A DNA stretch of 64,000 bases, from the NCBI RefSeq assembly GCF_042186555.1, contig NC_133333.1:67711555-67775554 (forward strand), in the 5' to 3' direction. Origin of the DNA: Aquarana catesbeiana. Lineage: Eukaryota > Chordata > Amphibia > Anura > Ranidae. Positions 44,290-53,322 of the stretch are shown one piece after another (the first letter of the stretch is position 1; each line of letters opens with the position of its first letter). The translations under genes were made by a program, and so were the position numbers. A model generated the notes under the pieces. That model was not told where the DNA came from and ran no database searches. It saw nothing but the letters and a program-made list of their open reading frames with translations.

Positions 44290-45200
44290 GTAGAAAGTTG
44301 GTCGTGTTTTCCTCATCCTATCACTACCGCAGGCAGCTACATTATTTACACGTTAGTGTAGTGCGACCTCTGCACACTGTTCAGCTAAAGCTACAAGTTA
44401 GTGTAGTGCAACCTCTGCACACTGTTCAGCTGAAGCTACAATTTATTTTTTTGCGACCTCTGCGCAGTGTTCAGCTAAAGCTACCTGTAGAAGGTTGGTG
44501 TTTTTTTTCTGATCCTATCACTACCGCAGGCAGCTACATTTTTTACAAGTTAATGTAGTGCGACCTCTGCACATTGTTCAGCTAAAGCTACAAGTTAGTG
44601 TAGTGCGACCTCTGCACAGTGTTCAGCTAAAGCAACCTGTAGAAGGTTGGTGGTGTTTTCCTGATCCTATCACTACCGCAGGCAGCTACATTATTTACAA
44701 GTTAGTGTAGTGCATCCTCTGCACAGTGTTCAGCTAAAGCTACCTGTAGAAAGTTGGTCGTGTTTTCCTCATCCTATCACTACCGCAGGCAGCTACATTA
44801 TTTACACGTTAGTGTAGTGCGACCTCTGCACACTGTTCAGCTAAAGCTACAAGTTAGTGTAGTGCAACCTCTGCACACTGTTCAGCTGAAGCTACAATTT
44901 AGTTTTTTGCGACCTCTGCGCAGTGTTCAGCTAAAGCTACCTGTAGAAGGTTGGTGTTTTTTTTCTGATCCTATCACTACCGCAGGCAGCTACATTTTTT
45001 ACAAGTTAATGTAGTGCGACCTCTGCACATTGTTCAGCTAAAGCTACAAGTTAGTGTAGTGCGACCTCTGCACAGTGTTCAGCTAAAGCAACCTGTAGAA
45101 GGTTGGTGGTGTTTTCCTGATCCTATCACTACCGCAGGCAGCTACATTATTTACAAGTTAGTGTAGTGCATCCTCTGCACAGTGTTCAGCTAAAGCTCCA
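44290..45200 (+). repeat. Recent 456-bp block duplication in the array
   Basis: 44298-44700 recurs at 44754-45156 almost unchanged, including the rare GTCGTGTTTTCCTCATCC spacer and a GCGCAGTG core. Offset is 456 bp. Confidence 0.85.
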
Positions 45201-47500
45201 AGTTAGTGTAGTGCGACCTCTGTACAGTGTTCAGCTAAAGCTACAAGTTAATGTAGTGCGACCTCTGCACAGTGTTCAGCTAAAGCTACAAGTTAGTGTA
45301 GTGCGACCTATGCACAGTGTTCAGCTAAAGTTACCTGTAGTAGGTTGGTGGTTTTTTCCTGATCCTATCACTACCGCAGGCAGCTACATTATTTACAAAT
45401 TAGTGTAGTGCAACCTCTGCACAGTGCTCCGCTAAAGCTACAAGTTAGTGTAGTGCAACCTCTGCACAGTGTTTAGCTAAAGCTACAAGTTAGTGTAGTG
45501 CGACCTCTGCACAGTGCTCAGCTAAAGCTACAAGTTAGTGTAGTGCAACCTCTGCGCAGTGTTCAGCTAAAGCTACCTGTAGAAAGTTGGTATTGTTTTC
45601 CTGATCCTATCACTACCGCAGGCAGCTACATTATTTACAAGTTAGTGTGGTGAGACCTCTGCACGGTGCTCAGCTAAAGCTACAAGTCAGTGTAGTGTGA
45701 TCTCTGCACAGTGTTCAGCTAAAGCTACCTGTAGAAGGTTGGTGGTGTTTTCCTGATCCTATCACTACCACAGGCAGCTACATTATTTACAAGTTAGTGT
45801 AGTGCGTCCTCTGCACAGTGTTCAGCTAAAGCTACCAGTTAGTGTAGTGCGACATCTGTACAGTGCTCAGCTAAAGCTACAAGTTAGTATTGTGTGACCT
45901 CTGCACTGTGTTCAGCTGAAGCTACGAGTTAATGTAGTGCGACCTCTGCACAGTGTTCAGCGAAAGCTACAAGTTAGTGTAGTGCGACCTCTGCACAGTG
46001 TTCAGCGAAAGCTACAAGTTAGTGTAGTGCGACCTCTGCACAGTGTTCTGCTAAAGCTACAAGATAGTGTAGTTCGACCTCTACACGGTGCTCAGCTAAA
46101 GCTACAAGTTAGTGTAGTGCAACCTCTGCACAGTGTTCAGGTAAAACTACAAGTTAATGTAGTGCAACCTCTGCACAGTGTTCAGCTAAAGCTACAAGTT
46201 AGTGTAGTGCGAACTCTTCACAGTATTTAGCTAAAGCTACAAGTTAGTTTTTTGCAACCTCTGCACAGTGTTCAGCTAAATCTACCTGTAGAAGATTGGT
46301 GTTTTTTTTCTGATCCTATCACTACCGCAGGCAGCTACATTTTTTACAAGTTAGTGTAGTGCGACTTCTGCACAGTGTTCAGCTAAAGCTACAAGTTAGT
46401 GTAGTGCGACCTCTGCACAGTGTTCAGCTAAAGCAACCTGTAGAAGGTTGGTAGTGTTTTCCTGATCCTATCACTACCGCAGGCAGCTACATTATTTACA
46501 AGTTAGTGTAGTGCATCCTCTGCACAGTGTACAGCTAAAGCTACAAGTTAGTGTAGTGCGACCTCTGTACAGTGTTCAGCTAAAGCTACAAGTTAATGTA
46601 GTGCGACCTCTGCACAGTGTTCAGCTAAAGCTACAAGTTAGTGTAGTGCGACCTATGCACAGTGTTCAGCTAAAGTTACCTGTAGTAGGTTGGTGGTTTT
46701 TTCCTGATCCTATCACTACCGCAGGCAGCTACATTATTTACAAATTAGTGTAGTGCAACCTCTGCACAGTGCTCCGCTAAAGCTACAAGTTAGTGTAGTG
46801 CAACCTCTGCACAGTGTTTAGCTAAAGCTACAAGTTAGTGTAGTGCGACCTCTGCACAGTGCTCAGCTAAAGCTACACGTTAGTGTAGTGCAACCTCTGC
46901 GCAGTGTTCAGCTAAAGCTACCTGTAGAAAGTTGGTATTGTTTTCCTGATCCTATCACTACCGCAGGCAGCTACATTATTTACAAGTTAGTGTGGTGAGA
47001 CCTCTGCACAGTGCTCAGCTAAAGCTACAAGTCAGTGTAGTGTGATCTCTGCACAGTGTTCAGCTAAAGCTACCTGTAGAAGGTTGGTGGTGTTTTCCTG
47101 ATCCTATCACTACCACAGGCAGCTACATTATTTACAAGTTAGTGTAGTGCGTCCTCTGCACAGTGTTCAGCTAAAGCTACCAGTTAGTGTAGTGCGACAT
47201 CTGTACAGTGCTCAGTTAAGCTACAAGTTAGTATTGTGTGACCTCTGCACTGTGTTCAGCTAAAGCTACGAGTTAATGTAGTGAGACCTCTGCACAGTGT
47301 TCAGCGAAAGCTACAAGTTAGTGTAGTGCGACCTCTGCACAGTGTTCAGCGAAAGCTACAAGTTAGTGTAGTGCGTCCTCTGCACAGTGCTCAGCTAAAG
47401 CTACAAGTTAGTGTAGTGCGACCTCTGCACAGTGTTCTGCTAAAGCTACAAGATAGTGTAGTTCAACCTCTGCACGGTGCTCAGCTAAAGCTACAAGTTA
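45166..47500 (+). repeat. Block duplication in the array, period ~1345 bp
   Basis: 45166 matches 46511 and 45937 matches 47281 (offsets 1345 and 1344). Shared oddities include GTAGTAGGTTGG, GTTGGTATTGTT and GTGTGGTGAGACC. The one-base offset change reflects a small indel. Confidence 0.8.
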
Positions 47501-48876
47501 GTGTAGTGCGACCTCTGCACAGTATTCAGCTAAAGCTACAAGTTAGTTTTTTGCGACCTCTGCACAGTGTTCAGCTAAATCTACCTGTAGAAGATTGGTG
47601 GTGTTTTTCTGATCCTATCACTACGGCAGGCAACTACATTATTTACATGTTAGTGTAGTGCGTCCTCTGCACAGTGTTTAGCTAAAGCTACAAGTTAGTG
47701 TAGTGCGACCTATGCACAGTGTTCAGCTAAAGCAACCTGTAGAAGGTTGGTGGCGTTTTCCTGATCCTATCACTACCGCAGGCAGCTACATTATTTACAA
47801 ATTAGTGTAGTGCGACCTCTGCACAGTGCTCAGCTAAAGCTACAAGCTAGTGTAGTGCGACCTCTGCACAGTGTTCAGCTAAAGCTACAAGTTAGTGTAG
47901 TGCGACCTCTTCACAGTGTTCAGATAAAGCTACAAGTTAGTGTAGTGTGACCTCTGCACAGTGTTCAGGTAAAGCTTCGAGTTAATGTAGTGCGACCTTT
48001 GCACAGTGTTCAGCTAAAGCTACAAGTTAGTGTAGTGCGACCTCTTCACAGTGTTCAGATAAAGCTACAAGTTAGTTTTTTTGCGACCTCTGCCCAGTGT
48101 TCAGCTAAATCTACCTGTAGAAGATTGGTGGTGTTTTTCTGATCCTATCACTACGGTAGGCAACTACCTAATTTACATGTTAGTGTAGTGCGTCCTCTGC
48201 ACAGAGTTCAGCTAAAGCTACAAGTTAGTGTAGTGCGACCTCTGCACAGTGCTCAGCTAAAGCTACAAGTTAATGTAGTGCAACCTCTGCACAATGTTCA
48301 GCTAAAGCTACCTGTAGAAGGTTGGTGGTGTTTTCCTGATCCTATCACTACCGCAGGGAGCTACATTATTTACAAGTTAGTGTAGTGAGACCTCTGCACA
48401 GTGCTCAGCTAAAGCTACTAGTTAGTGTAGTGTGACATCTGCATAGTGTTCAGCTAAAGCTACCTGTAGAAGGTTGGTGGTGTTTTCCTGATCCTATCAC
48501 TACCGTAGGCAGGTACATTATTTATAAGTTAGTGTAGTGCGTCCTCTGCAGTGTTCAGCTAAAGCTCCAAGTTAGTGTAGTGGGACCTCTGCATAGTGCT
48601 CAGCTAAAGCTACACGTTAGTGTAGTGTGACCTCTGCAGAGTGCTCAGCTAAAGCTACAAGTTAGTGTAGTGCGACCTCTGCACAGTGTTCAGCTAAACC
48701 TACCTGTAAAAGATTGGTGGTGTTTTTCTGATCCTATCACTATCGCAGGCAGCTATATTATTTACACTTTAGTGTAGTGCGACCTCTGCACAGTGTTCAG
48801 CTAAAGCTACCTGTAGAAGGTTGGTGATGCTTTTCTGATCCTATCACTATCGCAGGCAGCTACATTATTTAGTGCA

Positions 48877-49559
48877 GGTTGGCAAAGCACACCGTTACTC
48901 TGCCACATTGTTAACTCTTCAGCCAGAATTTCAGAGTTGTCAACTGGTATTTCATGATAGTCCCAGGCAAAGGGAGCGCCGCCCTGCTGCTGAGCAGAGT
49001 CTAACAGCTGTTTGTAGGCGATCTCCAACTCCCATTCCTGAACGGCCAGAAACTCCAAATCTTCCAGTGCCCAGTGCACTTCTGAGACATTCAGTCTCCG
49101 CTCTCTGTGCTCCATTATTTCCTCCAAACGCCACTCCCGATCACTTCCAAAGTCAGGGTCCCTGGACAGCTTCCAGTATAACAATCCCAGGCCATCATAG
49201 TCAAAGCCTTCCGTGGGGCTGTCATCCGCTGTCCATGGGCACACTTGGGCTACATACCACTGTAGGGATCTGTAGCTCTCGTCCAACCGCATTTCTGCCT
49301 GGATCAGTCTGCTTAACTTGGCTGTCCACTCCTGGTTCGGCTGTTCCCCCAAAAACAGCATTCGCACTTCATACTGTGACCAGTACCTCACATGGATGGA
49401 GGGGAGAACTTTTCCCTGGTGTCACTGCTCACAGTCTAGCGCTTCCTTCCAGAGCTCACAGCGGATAGAATCAAACCATCCTAGCAGGACCTGCTCTGAT
49501 ACTGGTCCTCTGTGCTGTATCTCCTTCTCTCGCAACCTCCTTCTGAATTCCTCATCCAT
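48877..49559 (-). pseudogene. gag-like ORF of an LTR retrotransposon, truncated by the array
   Basis: The ATG at 49559 opens MDEEFRRRLREKEIQHRGPV, then LLGWFDSIRCELWKEALDCE. A TGA near 49425 breaks the frame, which otherwise runs open: YWSQYEVRMLFLGEQPNQEW, LSRLIQAEMRLDESYRSLQW, LGLLYWKLSRDPDFGSDREW, EEIMEHRERRLNVSEVHWAL, to VLCQPALN at 48877. There the minisatellite begins. It is rich in Trp, Glu and Arg and predicted helical. I do not recognise the domain. The gag call rests on position, about 195 bp after an LTR end and primer site. It may be the N-terminal part of a frog-specific Gag. Confidence 0.55.
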
Positions 49560-49731
49560 GGTGGCTGGTATCTCTCCTCTCCTGCTATCCTGCTACCTTG
49601 GATCCAGGTGATGGTTTGGATGTGTTCACGGCAAGGAAGCACGATCCCACCATTCCCTCCACTGCTCTCAAGTAAGTCTTTCAGTGTGGCTCTCCTGCAG
49701 GCTGGTTTGGAGTGTCCCAGTAACTGGAGAG

Positions 49732-49754
49732 CAAATCCCACGGCTGCCAACCAA
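49732..49754 (-). promoter_or_regulatory. Primer-binding site, tRNA-Leu-like
   Basis: On the - strand, one base after the LTR's terminal CA, the sequence reads TGGTTGGCAGCCGTGGGATT. It resembles the complement of the 3' end of a vertebrate tRNA-Leu (CCCACCGCTGCCA plus CCA), allowing one extra T and one or two mismatches. Confidence 0.45.
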
Positions 49755-50337
49755 TGTAACGAGCCCCTTTGCTCGCTCGGTTCCACTCTCCCGACACTCC
49801 TCTGCAGCTATAGAATCAGATTGCAGATCACAACATCTGATTGTTCGGTCATCCAATGTTCCGGGATTAGAACTACAGCTATTTGCCGTTCTAACCCAGT
49901 TGTGATAGCTCAGAACAAACACCAGACAGGCTGTATGTAAGTTCAAACAGGAATCTCCTTTATTGCAAAATACAGGCTTTTATGCACTAAAAGTGGAGGT
50001 GCAGACCTCCTGCTCATATTACTCTAACAATACAGCTGTAACCTAATTAACCTAATTAACCTAATTAACATGAGCTAATTAACTAATCCCTTTAGACAGC
50101 CTAGATGACTCAGACATGACCGTTAGGCCAGACTGGCCATCTTGTAGTTCAGAAAATCCAATCAACATTATCACAATCAACATAGACTCTTCTTCACACA
50201 ATAGCAGAGTTAATTAACACAAACAACAATGGGGATCTAATGACTCTTAGATCCCATACTAGAGACTTATTTACAATACACATTTTAGCAGACAACAGAC
50301 AGACAGGTACTGGAATTTACATCAGCATCTCCTAACA
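49755..50337 (-). repeat. 5' LTR of the gag-like element
   Basis: On the - strand it begins TGTTAGGAGATGC and ends GCTCGTTACA (TG...CA), about 583 bp. A polyadenylation signal AATAAA lies at 49964-49959, near its 3' end. A GTTAATTAGG-type triplicate repeat lies at about 50041-50070. The primer site follows directly. The 5' boundary is inferred from TG alone. Confidence 0.6.
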
Positions 50338-50977
50338 GTATCTGTCCCAGCATTATGAATCAGCCACTATTCCAATATGGCAAATCCAGGGTCCCCAGAG
50401 TCTGTGTGTCCTGGGGGACCAGGACCCGAATCCACAGTAATACCACCTCAAGGGCCCCCAGGCATACAGCTCACAAAGAGCACCGTTACCCCAAATGCAA
50501 GGGCCCACGATCGATCTGCAAAAGGCTAGCATACAGTCCCCTCCAAAAGTCTCTCTCCCAGCTAGGTCTGTCACACCGCCTAGGAACCTTTTGCAGGTAT
50601 TCGGATAGAGGCATTGGGGTTGTAAAAGATCTGAGTGGTGAGCGGTGGGATATCGGGCTGGTTGGAAAGGTTGGTAGACAAGCGTGCCCTTGTGTTAGAA
50701 TCTTCAATGTGGACTCACCCATCCCAACTATTACCATTAGAGAAAACACTGGACTCCTGTCTTAATTTTTCATTAAATGTTTTTGGAGGAGGGTATTTGT
50801 AATTATTTTAAAAAAAATAGTTAAACAAAATTTTACACATGCTACGCTTATCGAAATAAAAATATTAATAAAGTGATATTGTGCTTAACATACAAAATAT
50901 ACAAAATCTATTAATACTATACATTAATGTGCAATAAACTTCAATGAATGAATAAATAGGTAAAAGTGCTCCAATCA
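50338..50977. other. Stretch without a recognised feature
   Basis: It contains small dyads such as CAGGACACACAGACTC and AT-rich sequence after 50760. I find no gene and no terminal repeat. It may include more of the LTR element's flank. Confidence 0.4.
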
Positions 50978-51502
50978 GCCTAAAAGGGGTTAAATCCGCC
51001 CGCAAAATGCCGCTGGATCAGCATTTTGCTGGCGGTATCACAGCGCTGCCCCATTGATTTTAATGGGGAGGAGCAGCGAGTTCACAGCTCCAAAAAAGCT
51101 GCTGGCAGGACTTTTTGTGACGCCCTGCCATCGCACCACTCCAGTATGAAAGCCCTCACTGGAGTGAATGGAGTCACTTCTTAAGGGCGTTTTTCAGGCG
51201 CTATTTTTACTGCCGTAGCGCCTAAAAATGCCCCGGTGTGAAAGGGGCCTTTAAAAAGTCCTGCTAGCAGCATCTTTGGAGTGGTGTATAAACCGCTCCT
51301 GCCCATTGAAATCAATGGGACAGCGCGGCTATACCGCCGGCAAAACGCCACTGCAGTGGTGTTTTGCGTGCGGATTTAACTCCTTTTTGGCCGCTAGCGG
51401 GGGTTAAAAGTGCTAGCGGCCGAATACCGCCGATAAAGCAGCGTGAAAAATAGCGCAGTTTTAGCGCTGCCGCTCGCACCGCCCCAGTGTGAAAGGGGCC
51501 TA
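50978..51502. mobile_element. Fold-back MITE (family A)
   Basis: TTAAATCCGCCCGCAAAA near 50990 answers GTGCGGATTTAAC near 51369. Other dyads are CAGCGCTGCC and GCGGTATC/ATACCGCC. The right end reads CCCAGTGTGAAAGGGGCCT, and an internal copy of GTGTGAAAGGGGCC lies at 51236-51249. Non-coding. Confidence 0.55.
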
Positions 51503-51892
51503 AGGCCCCCTCACACGGACGGACCTTTCAGGTCCGCCTCGGACCTGAACAGACACTCCATAGACCTCTATGGAGGGTCGGATGCCAGTGGCGACATGTC
51601 CGCTGACATCTGACCCACTCCAATCCTAAAAAGTGTAATGGAGGAAAAACCTATTTTTCCATCCATCTGCAGATCTGATAGGGTGACGACGGACTCTACG
51701 GTCCGTCATCATCCGATCCCCCATAGAGGAGAGCGGTACTCTGACAGGTCTGTCCCTGCACAGTGTGCAGAGACAGACCTGTCATCTGCCTGCCCAGCGG
51801 GGATCGACGGAGCGATCCCCCGCTGAGCACAGCGGGCTCCGTACACAGGGTACAAAGTCCCATCGTGTGTATGAGGCTTAAACACCAGAAAT
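51503..51892. mobile_element. Fold-back MITE (family B)
   Basis: Left end AAGGCCCCCTCACACGGACG. Right end CATCGTGTGTATGAGGCTTAA, which reads TTAAGCCTCATACACACGAT on the other strand. Inside are many dyads (CTCCATAGACCTCTATGGAG; GACAGGTCTGTCC and its mirror near 51770). Non-coding. Confidence 0.55.
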
Positions 51893-52034
51893 TCAAGTTT
51901 TCATATCTTTAAAGGTCACCATACACTGGCCAATCAGTTAGATCTTCCATAAATTAGAATCAGTGCAAGAGCCGGTTTGATTTTCTACAATTAGAAGTAA
52001 TTCTTACAGTGCATCTTCCTATTACCGCTTTAGC

Positions 52035-52575
52035 TTAATGCTCTCTTTCCACTATTTCAACGCCAAAGTTGCGTGATTTACAATGTGCTTTTTCGGCTTG
52101 TTTTCCACTATTGCAACTTGCCATGCCACTAGGGACTGAAAAGTTGCATCACAAGTTCTACCCCATGATTTACAATGAGTACTGTTCAGATGTCTGCGAC
52201 TTCAAGTCGCAGCAACTTCAAAGTAGTCCCTGCACTATTTTGGTCCCACTTTGATGCGACTTGAGGTCCATAGACCTCAAAAATACACAGGCATTGCTTC
52301 AAGTTTGGGCAAAAAGTTGGGGGAAACTTGCGGCAAAAAGCACGCAAGTTTGGGCTTTCAATAGTGGAAACCGAGCCTTAAAGCCACGCGACTAATTCAA
52401 AACATCTGAGAAAAAGTCACAATGAAGTTGGAACAAAGTAGTGCAAGAACTTTTTTTGGAGTTGCACCAATTAGAATGGGGGAACATTGAAATACATGTG
52501 TTTTGACTTGTCCTGCGACTTCACATGTGTCAAGTCGCACAACAACTCGCAGTAGTGGAAAGAGAGCTTAAGGCC
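52035..52575. mobile_element. MITE with 20-bp terminal inverted repeats (family C)
   Basis: Left end TAATGCTCTCTTTCCACTAT (from 52036). Right end AGTAGTGGAAAGAGAGCTTA (52551-52570) is its near-perfect complement. Just after it, 52571-52660 repeats an internal piece (GGGACTGAAAAGTTGCATCA), so part of a second copy is joined on. Internal motifs revolve around GCGACTT/AAGTCGC. Confidence 0.7.
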
Positions 52576-53322
52576 ACTTGGGACTGAAAAGTTGCATCAC
52601 AAGTTGTATCCCTTGATTTACAATGGGTACCGTTCATATGTGTGCGACTTGCTTATACACATGCCGTATACACAGCGGGCACACATCTTTATTACAGAAA
52701 TCCATAGTTGGCATGGAAATTAACCACTTGCTTACTGGGCACTTAAACCCCCCTGCTGTCCTGACCAATTTTCAGCGCTGATCCATTTTGAATGACAATT
52801 GCGCGGTCATACTTAGCCAAATGTTTTTGTTTTTTTTTAAGTTCCCAAAAATAGAGCATTCTTTGGGTGGTATTTGATCACCTGTGTGGTTTTTTCTTTT
52901 GTTCAAACAAAAGAAAAGACAGATTTTTAAAAATAATTTGGTATATTTTTGGATATTTTTTTGTTTCAATAGTTTTTATTATTATTTTCACAAATTTGTA
53001 ATGTGTACATTGTAAGTCGATAATCATTAAGCATATACAGGATTGCATACATAGAGTAATCAACTGCTTATCGTCTATAGAACATAAAATTTGGATCTGT
53101 CATAGTCGCATCAGGGCATAAGCTGTGTATTACCAGAGAGCGCCACCCTCAGGGACCCCATTGGGAACTAATTTGTCACCCGAGGGGGGACTGCTCCTAT
53201 GGACAGAATCCAATATAAGCATATTAGATAACAGAAACCAGTAGTAAGGGTAATTGTTAACATCTATATGTAATTCTAGCAGATTGTTGCTAGTCAAGAT
53301 AGAATAACAGGTTAATATATCT

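Larger units (their letters stand above)
25456..48876 (+). mobile_element. Promoter-headed repeat unit carrying an 18.6-kb minisatellite
   Basis: The unit starts near 25456 (GGGATGAGCTTCG...TTCGAGTCGAAC) with GTTCG-rich dyads. It then has an inverted CCAAT palindrome, a TATA box and a purine-rich transcribed-looking leader (GATAGAGGGATAGAGAGAG). The leader is split by a hAT-like insertion at 25867-29997 and resumes at 29998. It runs into the tandem array at about 30176. The right edge is cut against a gag-like gene at 48877, so no matching right end was found. The superfamily is unknown; the head resembles non-autonomous repeats common in frogs. Confidence 0.5.
30176..48876 (+). repeat. Minisatellite array of 45-bp and ~107-bp monomers
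   Basis: About 18.7 kb of tandem units. The long unit (about 107 bp) carries a spacer with GTAGAAGGTTGGTGGTG, CCTGATCCTATCACTACC and GCAGGCAGCTACATT. It then has a core with GTTAGTGTAGTGCGACC, TCTGCACAGTG and TTCAGCTAAAG. The short unit (45 bp) is the same core with the 62-bp spacer removed. Runs of short units are punctuated by single long ones. The first units (30176-30360) are the most diverged. The 45-bp period is a multiple of three, so it throws up repetitive open frames with a 15-residue period (VRPLHSVQLKLQVSV). These are by-products. Confidence 0.93.

Noticed and set aside
30376..48385. Many open frames of 60-155 codons with a repeating VRPLHSVQLKLQVSV pattern
   Set aside because: They arise because the 45-bp monomer is a multiple of three and lacks a stop in one frame. 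They end at each long unit, have no codon-level signal beyond the repeat, and mirror the DNA repeat exactly.
30176..48876. CRISPR-like array
   Set aside because: There are no unique spacers. The long-unit spacer is itself repeated, and the context is a eukaryotic transposon landscape.
25456..48876. Centromeric satellite with a CENP-B box
   Set aside because: No motif near TTCG....A..CGGG was seen in the monomers, and the monomer lengths (45/107 bp) are unlike typical nucleosome-length satellites.
48872..49468. 198-codon + strand frame opposite the gag-like ORF
   Set aside because: The - strand frame lies in the right place after an LTR and primer site and has a more protein-like composition. 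The + frame overlaps the array edge.
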